Below, piece after piece: positions 1 through 8,475 of a stretch of DNA of 64,000 nucleotides. The notes under the pieces are model-generated. The model was given only the letters and a program-made list of their open reading frames with translations, ran no database searches and was not told where the DNA came from. Every line of letters begins with the position of its first letter. The stretch's first letter is position 1. The translations under genes were made by a program, and so were the position numbers. The DNA is from Scytonema sp. UIC 10036 (GTDB lineage: Bacteria; Cyanobacteriota; Cyanobacteriia; Cyanobacteriales; Nostocaceae), in assembly GCF_009725235.1 (NCBI RefSeq), contig NZ_WJFC01000032.1, positions 23,993-87,992 on the forward strand, given 5' to 3'.

Positions 1-2
1 AT

Positions 3-473
3 ATTGGTGGTTTAAAAATACCACCCAATCAACTGTTGGTTTTTGTTTTAGCTATAGTGGTGATTTTAGTGTTGCACTATGTTCTACAAAATACCAAAAT
101 TGGTAAAGCGATGCGAGCAGTTGCTGATGATTTGGACTTAGCTAGGGTTTCTGGTATTAATGTTGACCAAGTTATCTTGTGGACTTGGGTCATGACTGGT
201 AGCTTGACATCTCTCGGTGGGAGCATGTATGGCTTAATTACAGCCGTGCGTCCAAATATGGGATGGTTCTTAATTTTACCATTATTTGCATCAGTCATCT
301 TGGGAGGAATTGGCAATCCCTATGGTGCGATCGCAGCGGCTTTTATCATCGGTGTTGCCCAAGAAGTCAGCACACCTCTGCTAGGTTCTCAGTACAAACA
401 AGGTGTAGCATTATTCATCATGATTTTGGTGTTGCTCGTTCGTCCCAAAGGGTTATTCAAGGGCACAATATAA
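3..473 (+). CDS. LivH/NatD-type amino acid ABC transporter permease, 5' end outside window
   Basis: This is the C-terminal part of an inner-membrane permease that carries neutral or branched-chain amino acids in an ABC importer. The frame is open to the window edge, so the true start lies upstream. The visible 156 residues hold several hydrophobic segments. They also hold the LivH-type stretch KIGKAMRAVADDLDLARVSG, the cytoplasmic loop that contacts the ATPase, then a glycine-rich ILGGIGNPYGAIAAAFIIG segment, and the usual end RPKGLFKG. In cyanobacteria the relative is NatD of the N-I permease, whose genes are often scattered, which fits the lack of partner genes here. Family assignment is firm; exact substrate is inferred. 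Confidence 0.85.
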   Translation: MGGLKIPPNQLLVFVLAIVVILVLHYVLQNTKIGKAMRAVADDLDLARVSGINVDQVILWTWVMTGSLTSLGGSMYGLITAVRPNMGWFLILPLFASVILGGIGNPYGAIAAAFIIGVAQEVSTPLLGSQYKQGVALFIMILVLLVRPKGLFKGTI

Positions 474-474
474 A

Positions 475-544
475 GGGAACTGGGGACTGGAGATTAGCGA
501 TTGGGTATTGATTTCCTCATCCCCAGTCCCCAGTCCGCAGTTCC
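475..544. repeat. Imperfect inverted repeat after the permease gene
   Basis: GGGAACTGGGGACTGG at the left is mirrored by CCCCAGTCCCCAGTCC plus GCAGTTCC at the right. Each arm holds GGGGACT-type heptamers. It starts 2 bases after the permease stop and ends 20 bases before the psaX stop on the other strand. It could work as a terminator for either convergent gene; it lacks a clear T-run, so it may simply be a dispersed repeat. Confidence 0.6.
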
Positions 545-563
545 TATTTATCTATTTAACGTC

Positions 564-710
564 TTACACCAAAATATGAAAATAATAGGCAGCTACAAGG
601 AAGTTAATTGCCAACAGCAGTAACGCCCAACCTGTACGGAAGGGATAAGGTGCTTTTGCTTCGTTTTTTATAACGTCTTCGCCTACTTTTTTCTGAGCTT
701 CGCTAACCAT
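564..710 (-). CDS. psaX: Photosystem I subunit PsaX
   Basis: A 48-residue protein too short for usual ORF cut-offs. After a polar N-terminus it reads APYPFRTGWALLLLAINFLV and then AAYYFHILV. This matches the single transmembrane helix of PsaX, the small photosystem I subunit known from the Thermosynechococcus structure and found in many filamentous cyanobacteria. It sits at the membrane rim of each PSI monomer and helps hold chlorophyll and lipid. The start ATG is preceded by AGGAGA at good spacing, which fixes the start. The gene lies alone between the permease (convergent) and lipA (same strand, 89 bases away). Assignment rests on the conserved transmembrane sequence as recalled, not on a search. 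Confidence 0.87.
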   Translation of the reverse strand: MVSEAQKKVGEDVIKNEAKAPYPFRTGWALLLLAINFLVAAYYFHILV

Positions 711-799
711 CGCATTCTCTCCTAATTTAAAGACTTATTAACAGATACCAAATATCTGTCATATTTAGCAAAATTCGTTAGAAATATTTGTCCTACTTC

Positions 800-1708
800 T
801 TAATTTTCCCCTGCGTGATAGGAACTCCGAACTAAAGGACCGGAACGAACATGGCTAAATCCCATCTCTTGAGCGATTCTGCCTAATTCATCAAACTCTT
901 CTGGTGTCCAATACTTTTGTACTGGCAAATGTTCTAAAGAGGGACGCATATACTGACCGATGGTTATACGATCGCATCCTACTTTACGTAAATCCACCAT
1001 TGTTTCAATAATTTCCTCTCTCGTTTCCCCGTGTCCTAGCATCAACCCTGATTTTGTAGGAATTGTGGGGTCAATGTCTTTAACCACTTGCAGGACAAAA
1101 AGCGAGCGATCGTATTTAGCACCCCGACGCACTGGTCCCTGTAAACGTCTTACGGTTTCAATATTGTGATTGTAACAGGCAGGTTTAGCTTGCACTATTG
1201 TGTTGATGCGATCGCGCTGGCCCTGCTCGCCAACACCCACACCACCCCAAAAATCAGGTGTCAGTACCTCAATTTGAGTTTCTGGGTTCATTTGGCGAAT
1301 CGTCTCCATCGTCCTCACAAAGTGACCTGCCCCTTGGTCTGGTAAATCGTCACGAGCGACAGAAGTCAGTACCACGTAACGCAATTTTAAAAGCTGCACT
1401 GCTTCTGCGACTTTTTGTGGTTCCTCTGAGTCAACAGGCATGGGGGCATGACCCTTATCCACTTGACAAAAAGCACAAGACCTGGTACAAGTTGGTCCCA
1501 TAAGTAAAAAAGTAGCAGTTTGTTGGGCATAACACTCACCCCGATTCGGGCAACGTCCTTCTTCACAAATGGTGTGAATTTGACGCTGTTTAATAATCCG
1601 TTGTACCGTCGAGAGTTCGCTAGCTTTACCAATGGGGCGGCGTAACCATGGAGGCATTGCCATAATTTCAGACTTGATTTGGGATGGCTGCAAAGAAGTC
1701 ATAAACAA
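800..1708 (-). CDS. lipA: Lipoyl synthase (radical SAM)
   Basis: LipA inserts two sulfur atoms into protein-bound octanoyl chains to make the lipoyl cofactor of pyruvate dehydrogenase and the glycine cleavage system. Two cysteine sets are visible. The auxiliary-cluster motif is [12 protein letters not shown] (Cys48, Cys53, Cys59) and the radical SAM motif is CTRSCAFC (Cys74, Cys78, Cys81). The C-terminus [10 protein letters not shown] keeps the conserved RSSY serine that ligates the auxiliary cluster. The length of 302 residues is normal. Cyanobacteria often carry two lipA copies; only one lies here. There is no operon partner: psaX follows on the same strand and the response regulator diverges upstream. 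Confidence 0.96.
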   Translation of the reverse strand: MFMTSLQPSQIKSEIMAMPPWLRRPIGKASELSTVQRIIKQRQIHTICEEGRCPNRGECYAQQTATFLLMGPTCTRSCAFCQVDKGHAPMPVDSEEPQKVAEAVQLLKLRYVVLTSVARDDLPDQGAGHFVRTMETIRQMNPETQIEVLTPDFWGGVGVGEQGQRDRINTIVQAKPACYNHNIETVRRLQGPVRRGAKYDRSLFVLQVVKDIDPTIPTKSGLMLGHGETREEIIETMVDLRKVGCDRITIGQYMRPSLEHLPVQKYWTPEEFDELGRIAQEMGFSHVRSGPLVRSSYHAGEN

Positions 1709-1925
1709 TTCAAAATTTTGATAAACCCAGTTGCCTTAAGTATTACTTTGCCACAATCGGAGCTTAAGATCGGTATTGGTTGCGTATGACACTTAAAGTA
1801 TTGTCACTTCTACCGGAAATTACTCTCCCCCGATCCAGAGATAAGTTGGATATAGTGGGAGAATTCTTGACGCCTAAAGGCGCAACTACCATATAAACCT
1901 AAAGTTTCTATTAGAGCAAACAGTC

Positions 1926-2543
1926 GTGACAAGTAACAAAATTTTAGTTATCGATGACACCACAGTTGTCAGGGTAAAAGTACGAGAAATGTTACCCCCA
2001 GGAAACTTCCAAGTTTTGGAAGCAAAAGATGGCCTGGAGGGATTGAATTTAATTCATCAGGAAAAACTGAGCCTGATTATGCTAGATTTCCTACTGCCCA
2101 AAAAAACTGGCTGGGAAGTGTTTCAGGAGATCCAAGCTAGTAGTGACTTGAGAAAGATTCCTTTGGTCATTATGTCTGGTCGTAAGGAAGAGGTTACGGA
2201 GAAAATCTCCGAACCCTTCGAATATTTTGAGTTTCTGGGAAAACCTTTTGACCAAAAGCAACTTATTGGTGCAATTAAGTCCGCCATGACTAAGGCTAAA
2301 CAGCCACGTCCCGAACCCGCTCAAGTTGCAGTCGCCGCAACGAACAATGGAGTAGCTGTAACGAACAATGGAGTCGTTGCAACTTCTAATGGAGCCAATG
2401 CAGTTACCTCTACTGAATCCGGGGCTTCATCTGCTGAAATCCAAGCATTAAATGAAAAAATTGCCAAAATGCAGGCAGAAATTGATGCTTTGAAAAAGCA
2501 ACTCAATCAGGTTGTAACTTTTATCAAACAAAAGGTTAAATAA
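1926..2543 (+). CDS. Stand-alone response regulator with C-terminal coiled coil
   Basis: Residues 1-120 form a CheY-like receiver domain. The acidic pair is Asp10-Asp11, the phospho-acceptor is Asp54 in LDFLLPKKTG, and Lys106 sits in FLGKPF. There is no DNA-binding output domain. A low-complexity linker of Ala, Val, Thr and Asn holds near-repeats of TNNGVA (about residues 138-158). It leads to a predicted coiled coil, ALNEKIAKMQAEIDALKKQL, near the end. The output is therefore probably a protein partner or oligomerisation rather than transcription. Translation starts at GTG. The gene is monocistronic, with a hairpin behind it. The kinase partner is unknown; the giant kinase downstream is a candidate by position only. 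Confidence 0.88.
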   Translation: MTSNKILVIDDTTVVRVKVREMLPPGNFQVLEAKDGLEGLNLIHQEKLSLIMLDFLLPKKTGWEVFQEIQASSDLRKIPLVIMSGRKEEVTEKISEPFEYFEFLGKPFDQKQLIGAIKSAMTKAKQPRPEPAQVAVAATNNGVAVTNNGVVATSNGANAVTSTESGASSAEIQALNEKIAKMQAEIDALKKQLNQVVTFIKQKVK

Positions 2544-2570
2544 CAATAAGTATCGTGATGATATTTCTCT

Positions 2571-2600
2571 AACGCTGTACTTAATGTAAAGTACGGCGTT
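2571..2600 (+). terminator. Hairpin terminator after the response regulator
   Basis: AACGCTGTACTT and AAGTACGGCGTT pair over 12 bp with one G-U pair, around a 6-base loop. A weak T-rich tail (TTTTTGG) follows a few bases later. It starts 28 bases after the stop codon. Confidence 0.65.
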
Positions 2601-2640
2601 TAGATTTTTGGTGTCATGTCTGTAATTATCGTTAACCCTC

Positions 2641-2663
2641 ACGCAAAGACGCAAAGACGCAAG
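2641..2663. repeat. Short tandem repeat ACGCAAAG
   Basis: Two full and one partial copy of ACGCAAAG lie in the leader region of the giant kinase gene, about 90 bases before its start. Similar arrays are frequent between cyanobacterial genes. Confidence 0.7.
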
Positions 2664-2754
2664 ATTTTTATAAGTTTTTGTCTGAAAAATGATACAAACA
2701 CTATGCTTTTGGGAATACTTATTACAGGGTATATTATTGCGAGTATTGGTGTAA

Positions 2755-5700
2755 ATGTTAGTGCTATCAAATACAATTGTTGCTGTTACCGGTTATCGCA
2801 TCACTCAACAAATTTACTCGGGAAGCAAAACCCTGGTTTATCAAGGTATTCGAGAAAAAGACCAACAGTCAGTTATCTTAAAGCTGATGCGGAATGAATA
2901 CCCAACTTTTCATGAAATTGCTCAGTTTCGCAAACAGTATGCGATCGCAAAAAGCCTCAACATTACAGGTATTGTCAAACCCTATAGTTTGGAAAGCTAT
3001 CGTAACAGTTATGTTTTGATCCTAGAAGACTTTGGCGGTCTTTCCTTAAAAGATTACATCACTCTTGTAGACACTACCCATATAGCGTTTCTACAACAAT
3101 TTTTTCACATAGCCATTCAAATTGCCTCTACCCTTCAGGAATTACACGGTCACCGCATCATTCATAAAGATATTAAACCTGCTAATATTCTCATTAATTC
3201 CACAACATCTGAAGTTAAACTGACAGACTTTAGTATTGCTAGTCTCTTACCGAAAGAAATTCAACAACTGACAAATCCTAACTTTTTAGAAGGTACTCTC
3301 GCTTATATTTCCCCCGAACAAACAGGAAGAATGAACCGAGGGATTGATTATCGTAGCGATTTTTATTCTCTTGGCGTCACATTTTTTGAACTCCTGACTG
3401 GACAGTTACCCTTTACAACAAACGATCCCATGGAGTTGGTTCATTGCCATATTGCCAAACAACCACCAAAGGCTAGTGATATTAATTCAAATGTCCCTTC
3501 AATTTTGTGTGATATCATTAGTAAGTTAATGGCAAAAAATGCTGAAGAACGCTATCAGAGTGCTTCAGGGTTAAAACACGATTTAGAGATATGTAGGAAC
3601 CAGTGGCAAGAAACTGGAAATATTGTGCCATTTCAGTTGGGAGAACAGGATTATTCCGAGCGTTTTGTAATTCCTGAAAAACTTTATGGTCGTCAACAGG
3701 AAGTAGAAAATTTGCTTGCGGCTTTTGAGAGAGTCACAGGTGGTACATCTGAAATAGTTTTGGTTACAGGTTCTTCTGGTATTGGTAAGACGTCTGTTGT
3801 CAACGAAGTTCACAAACCAATTGTTCGTCAGCGCAGCTACTTTATTAAAGGTAAGTTTGACCAATTTCAACGCGATATTCCTTTATCAGGATTTGTACAA
3901 GCTTTCCAAGATTTAATCAGACAATTATTGAGCGAGCCTGATACCGTTCTACAAAAATGGAAATCTAAAATTTTGTCAGCATTGGGAGAACAAGCTCAAG
4001 TTATCATCAATGTTATTCCCGAACTGGAAATTATTCTTGGTACTCAACCACTAGTGACTGAACTTTCTGGAACTGCTGCTCAAAATCGGTTTAATTTATT
4101 ATTTCAGAGGTTTATTAAAGTCTTCACTACAAAAAAACATCCTTTGGTTCTCTTTCTGGATGACTTACAATGGGCAGATATAACTTCTTTAAAATTTCTT
4201 CAGTTATTGATCTGTCAAAATACTCCTTTAGAAGAGCGCTCTAAAGACTTTGACGATCGCGAGAAGCGAACTATAGGTGAGGAAGGTTTTTTACTGATAG
4301 GTGCATATCGAGATAATGAAATTTCTCAAATTCATCCTCTGTCTTTTACTTTGGATGAAATAGAAAAATCAAGTATTACCATCAAGACAATTCATTTAAA
4401 AGAATTAGCTTACAATCATTTACTAACTTTAATTTGCGATACGCTGAATTGCCAAGAAATTACAGCTATTCCTCTCACAAAAATTGTATTTAATAAAACT
4501 AAAGGCAATCCATTTTTTACCCATCAATTTCTTAAATATTTACAGAATGAAGCTCTATTAAAATTTAATTTTTCTCATCGTCATTGGCAGTACGATATTA
4601 ACGAAGTTAAAGCCATAGCTCTCACAGACGATGTTGTAGAATTTATGGCGCTTCAACTAGAGAAGTTGCCAAGCCAAACTCAAGCAGTCTTAAAACTGGC
4701 TGCATGCATTGGTAATGAATTTGATTTAAGAACTCTTGCTATCATCTATGAAAAATCTGAAGTCGATACAGCAGTAGATTTATGGCAATCGTTACTTGAA
4801 GGTCTTGTTTTACCTGAAGCAGGTTACCAGTTATTGGTTGATGACAGCGAAGTCTCATCAATTCCCAATGAGGGTGTACAAAAGTATAAATTTGTACACG
4901 ACAGGGTACAGCAAGCTGCTTATTCTCTCATTGCTAGCGATCGCAAACAGTCCATTCACTTGAAAATTGGACAATTGCTGCTTTGCAATCTTTCTGTTGA
5001 AGAAAGAAAAGATAAAATTTTTATTTTAGTCAACCAGTTAAATATGGCAACAGAACTGCTTGTAAATCAAAGCGAGCGCAATGAACTAGCACAAATGAAT
5101 TTGATTGCTGGTCGCAAAGCTTTAGCATCAATAGCTTACATGGCTGCAGTTAAATATTTAACGACTAGTCTTCAATTACTAGCAAGCGATACCTGGGAAA
5201 CCAATTATGATTTTACTCTTGCTTTGCATGAAACAGCCGCAGAAGCCGCATATCTAAATGGGAACTTTGAACTAGCAGAGCAATTCATAGAAGTGGTATT
5301 GATACGAGCAAAAACTTTATTAGATAAAGCGAAAGTTTACGAGATTAAAATTCAGGCTAATGGAGCACAGAATAAACCGCGACAAGCGATCGATGTCGCA
5401 CTCGGGTTTTTAAAACTTTTGGGTATTGAGTTTCCCGATAGTCCCAATCAAACGGATACTCAGCTAGAAATGGCAGCACTAACATCAAATTTAGTTAGCA
5501 GGCGTATTGAGGACTTAATCAATTACACAGAGATGACAGAACCTCATTCACTAGTAGCTATCCGTATCTTATCTAATTTAACTAGTTTTGCCTATCAAGC
5601 TGTACCTGATTTGTTCCCCTTATTGGTGTTTAAGCAGATCGATTTATCACTTAAGTATGGCACTTCTCCTTTGTCTGCTCATGTTTATACTCTTTATGGA

Positions 5701-8445
5701 ACAATACTCTGTGGAGTTGTGGGAGACATAGAGTTTGGCTATCAATTAGGCAAACTAGCTTTAGATCTGTTGTCTAAATTCCAAGTTAGAGAGATTATAC
5801 CAAAGGTTGTTATAGGATTCAATGCGACTATTCGGCTTTGGAAAGAGCATATTCGAGAAACATTGCCACCTCTTTTAGAAGCTTATTCTACTAGTTTAGA
5901 AACAGGCAATTTAGAATTTGCTGCTTATGCTCTTTATTGTTACTCCTACTATGCATATTTCATAGGTGAGGAACTTTCAATACTCAAGCAGCAGATAGAA
6001 AATTACAGCCATGCCATTAAGCAAACAAACCAAACAATGGTGTTAAGCTGGAATAATATCTACTTACAAGCTGTCTTGAATTTATTGGACGTTCGGGAAA
6101 ATCAAGTTGACTTAATAGGTGATTCATATAATGAAAGCTCAATAATAACATATTATCAGCAAGCCAATGACAGTCTTGGGCTTGTGCATTTGTATTTATG
6201 CAAGCTTCAAATTTGTTATTTACTCGCTGACTACAATAAGGCAATTGAAAATGCTCTCTGTGTAGAAAAGTATATAGAGGTTGCCGTCGGACATTTAGTT
6301 CTTGCTGAATTTCATTTCTATGATTCTCTGGCACGTTTGGCAGTGTATCCTAAGGCTAATAAATTAGAACAAGGAAGAATTCAGGAAAAAGTAGCTATTA
6401 ATCAAGAAAAAATTCAGAAATGGGCATATCATGCCCCCATGAATTATTTGCATAAATTTTATTTGGTAGAAGCAGAGCGCTATAGGGTTCTCGGTCAATA
6501 TCTTGAAGCTATGAATAGTTACGAGCAAGCGATTACCCTTGCTCGAGACAATGAGTACGTACATGAAGCGGCTCTTGCTAACGAACTGACTGGTAAATTT
6601 TATTTGGAGTGGGGAAAACTGAAAATTGCGAAAATTTACTTAATAGATGCTTATTACGATTATACCCGTTGGGGGGCAAAAGCTAAAGTTGATGATTTGG
6701 AAAAGCGTTATGCTCAAGTCCTGACTCCAATACTTCAACAAGGAAAACTAAATACCGAACTAGGGACAAATGGCTCTAGTGAGAGTAGCACGTCCCTATC
6801 CACCAGTATCTCCAAGCAAACGTTTGTAGCTTCAAACACTAGTAGTATTTCCGATTCTTTAGATTTGGCGTCTGTTGTCAAAGCTTCTATTGCTCTGTCT
6901 GGAGAAATTGAACTTGAGCAGTTGCTATCTACTTTAATGGAAGTGGTGATGGAGAATGCAGGTGCTTCTAAGTCTGCTCTCATTTTAAGTGAGGGCGATA
7001 GCCGGGGGAGGCTTGCGCTTCGCGATCAGCTGGGTACAGCTTGCGCTAAGAGCGATCGCGTAGCAACGGATGTGCATCTCACTGTTTCTGCAGTCAGTTC
7101 AAATTCAACAAGTGGGCGGAGCGATACAGAGTTTCCATCAAACCCTGTAGAATCTAGCAGTGAGGTTCCCGTGACTTTAATTAACTATGTCAAGCGAACC
7201 CAGGAAATTTTAGTCACTGATGATTTAAAAGATAAACCACTCCTAAGTGCGGATAGCTATATCCTCCGCGAGCAACCCAAAAGTCTGTTATGTATACCCA
7301 TTATCAACCAAGGTAAATTACTGGGTATTCTTTATCTAGAAAATAATTTAACAGCAGAAGCATTTACACGCGAGCGCGTGGAACTTCTCAAACTCATCAT
7401 CACTCAAGCAGCAATCTCTCTAGAGAATGCCATACTCTACCAAAATTTAGCACGAGCTAACGAAGAATTGGAAGAATACAACCGCACGTTAGAAGAAAAA
7501 GTATCTAAAAGAACGCAGGAAATTCATGAAAAAAATCAACATCTCAAGAGAGCTTTAAAAGAGTTACAAAACACGCAAACGCAATTAATCCAAAGTGAAA
7601 AAATGTCTTCCTTAGGGCAAATGGTAGCAGGAATTGCTCATGAAATCAATAATCCCATTAATTTTATTCATGGCAATATTACTCACGCCGCAGAGTACGT
7701 AGAATCCTTATTAAATATGATTGCCATATATCAGCAAGAATTTTCAAATTCCTCCACTCTCATTCTGGAAAAAGCTGTTGAAATTGATTTGGATTTCATA
7801 AAAGAAGATTTGCCCAAGCTTTTAGATTCCATGAGATCTGGAACATCAAGGATTCGGCAGATTGTTTTGGGCTTACGCAACTTCTCTCGTTTGGATGAAG
7901 CAGATATGAAACCTGTAGATATTCATGAGGGAATCGATAACGCTTTGATGATTCTACACCATAGATTTAAGGTAAAGAGCGATTGCCCTTTGCACAAGCC
8001 TTACCCAGCTTATCGCTCTGAGATAGAAGTTATTAAAGAATACAGTCAGCTTCCATTAGTTGAGTGCTACCCCAGTCAACTCAATCAGGTATTTATGAAT
8101 ATTATTGCCAATGCAATTGATGCTTTACACGATCGCACTGAAACTCAAGGTAAACGTTTATGCGACGGCTACAAACCAACAATTCGCATTCGGACTGAAT
8201 TAGCAAACAAAAATCAGGTCATGGTTCGGATTGCCGACAATGGTGTTGGGATACCTGAGGATGTACGTCAGAAAGTCTTCGATCCCTTTTTTACCACTAA
8301 GCCAGTCGGAAGTGGTACGGGATTGGGATTATCAATTAGCTATCAGATTGTTGTGGATAAACACAAGGGTAGTTTAACTTACAGTTCTGTTCCCGGAGAG
8401 GGAACAGAGTTTGTCGTCCAAATTCCACTCAGACAATCACCTTAG
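2755..8445 (+). CDS. Giant Ser/Thr kinase-AAA ATPase-GAF-histidine kinase (HstK type)
   Basis: A 1896-residue signalling protein. Residues 1-290 are a eukaryotic-type kinase: Lys43 in ILKLM, the catalytic loop HKDIKPANIL (Asp139) and the metal site DFS (Asp158, in place of DFG). Around 310-640 is an AAA/NACHT-like predicted ATPase with P-loop GSSGIGKT near 340 and a Walker B-like LFLDDLQWAD. A long helical, TPR-like region follows to about 1330. A GAF domain spans about 1375-1560. After a coiled coil comes a HisKA domain (VAGIAHEINNPINF, His near 1629) and a HATPase with GLGLSISYQIV. This order is that of cyanobacterial HstK-type kinases. There is no own receiver. Two repeat-derived peptides interrupt the GAF and kinase parts (about 1414-1436 and 1742-1755). 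The gene stands alone; its signal is unknown. Confidence 0.93.
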   Translation: MLVLSNTIVAVTGYRITQQIYSGSKTLVYQGIREKDQQSVILKLMRNEYPTFHEIAQFRKQYAIAKSLNITGIVKPYSLESYRNSYVLILEDFGGLSLKDYITLVDTTHIAFLQQFFHIAIQIASTLQELHGHRIIHKDIKPANILINSTTSEVKLTDFSIASLLPKEIQQLTNPNFLEGTLAYISPEQTGRMNRGIDYRSDFYSLGVTFFELLTGQLPFTTNDPMELVHCHIAKQPPKASDINSNVPSILCDIISKLMAKNAEERYQSASGLKHDLEICRNQWQETGNIVPFQLGEQDYSERFVIPEKLYGRQQEVENLLAAFERVTGGTSEIVLVTGSSGIGKTSVVNEVHKPIVRQRSYFIKGKFDQFQRDIPLSGFVQAFQDLIRQLLSEPDTVLQKWKSKILSALGEQAQVIINVIPELEIILGTQPLVTELSGTAAQNRFNLLFQRFIKVFTTKKHPLVLFLDDLQWADITSLKFLQLLICQNTPLEERSKDFDDREKRTIGEEGFLLIGAYRDNEISQIHPLSFTLDEIEKSSITIKTIHLKELAYNHLLTLICDTLNCQEITAIPLTKIVFNKTKGNPFFTHQFLKYLQNEALLKFNFSHRHWQYDINEVKAIALTDDVVEFMALQLEKLPSQTQAVLKLAACIGNEFDLRTLAIIYEKSEVDTAVDLWQSLLEGLVLPEAGYQLLVDDSEVSSIPNEGVQKYKFVHDRVQQAAYSLIASDRKQSIHLKIGQLLLCNLSVEERKDKIFILVNQLNMATELLVNQSERNELAQMNLIAGRKALASIAYMAAVKYLTTSLQLLASDTWETNYDFTLALHETAAEAAYLNGNFELAEQFIEVVLIRAKTLLDKAKVYEIKIQANGAQNKPRQAIDVALGFLKLLGIEFPDSPNQTDTQLEMAALTSNLVSRRIEDLINYTEMTEPHSLVAIRILSNLTSFAYQAVPDLFPLLVFKQIDLSLKYGTSPLSAHVYTLYGTILCGVVGDIEFGYQLGKLALDLLSKFQVREIIPKVVIGFNATIRLWKEHIRETLPPLLEAYSTSLETGNLEFAAYALYCYSYYAYFIGEELSILKQQIENYSHAIKQTNQTMVLSWNNIYLQAVLNLLDVRENQVDLIGDSYNESSIITYYQQANDSLGLVHLYLCKLQICYLLADYNKAIENALCVEKYIEVAVGHLVLAEFHFYDSLARLAVYPKANKLEQGRIQEKVAINQEKIQKWAYHAPMNYLHKFYLVEAERYRVLGQYLEAMNSYEQAITLARDNEYVHEAALANELTGKFYLEWGKLKIAKIYLIDAYYDYTRWGAKAKVDDLEKRYAQVLTPILQQGKLNTELGTNGSSESSTSLSTSISKQTFVASNTSSISDSLDLASVVKASIALSGEIELEQLLSTLMEVVMENAGASKSALILSEGDSRGRLALRDQLGTACAKSDRVATDVHLTVSAVSSNSTSGRSDTEFPSNPVESSSEVPVTLINYVKRTQEILVTDDLKDKPLLSADSYILREQPKSLLCIPIINQGKLLGILYLENNLTAEAFTRERVELLKLIITQAAISLENAILYQNLARANEELEEYNRTLEEKVSKRTQEIHEKNQHLKRALKELQNTQTQLIQSEKMSSLGQMVAGIAHEINNPINFIHGNITHAAEYVESLLNMIAIYQQEFSNSSTLILEKAVEIDLDFIKEDLPKLLDSMRSGTSRIRQIVLGLRNFSRLDEADMKPVDIHEGIDNALMILHHRFKVKSDCPLHKPYPAYRSEIEVIKEYSQLPLVECYPSQLNQVFMNIIANAIDALHDRTETQGKRLCDGYKPTIRIRTELANKNQVMVRIADNGVGIPEDVRQKVFDPFFTTKPVGSGTGLGLSISYQIVVDKHKGSLTYSSVPGEGTEFVVQIPLRQSP
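6995..7060 (+). repeat. Dispersed repeat R1, double copy inside the GAF domain
   Basis: Two R1 units lie head to tail and share GCGATC. The first (6995-7027) begins GCGATAGCCGGGGGAGGCTT. The second (7022-7060) contains AGCTGGGTACAGCTTGCGC and ends at AGCGATCGCG. They are read in frame as the peptide GDSRGRLALRDQLGTACAKS and a few more residues, which is unlike GAF sequence. The same core occurs at 14189-14227 and, inverted, at 15431-15464 and 7978-8017. Confidence 0.85.
7978..8017 (-). repeat. Dispersed repeat R1, copy inside the histidine kinase domain
   Basis: On the minus strand this reads GCGATAAGCTGGGTAAGGCT followed by TGTGCAAAGGGCAATCGCT, a diverged R1 unit. In the protein it gives SDCPLHKPYPAYRS between HHRFKVK and EIEVIKEY, a point where related kinases normally run straight through. 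The reading frame is kept. Confidence 0.8.
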
Positions 8446-8448
8446 GAC

Positions 8449-8467
8449 GGGTTGGCAATGCCCACCC
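8449..8467. terminator. Bidirectional hairpin between convergent genes
   Basis: GGGTTGGCA and TGCCCACCC form a stem with one mismatch between the giant kinase stop and the P450 stop on the other strand. It is placed to terminate both transcripts, although no strong T-run follows. The same GGGTGGGCA/TGCCCACCC palindrome is a common cyanobacterial intergenic repeat. Confidence 0.5.
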
Positions 8468-8475
8468 TACCATCG

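Noticed and set aside
2616..2897. 93-codon frame at the start of the giant kinase
   Set aside because: It overlaps the real kinase start in another frame and begins in the ACGCAAAG tandem repeat.
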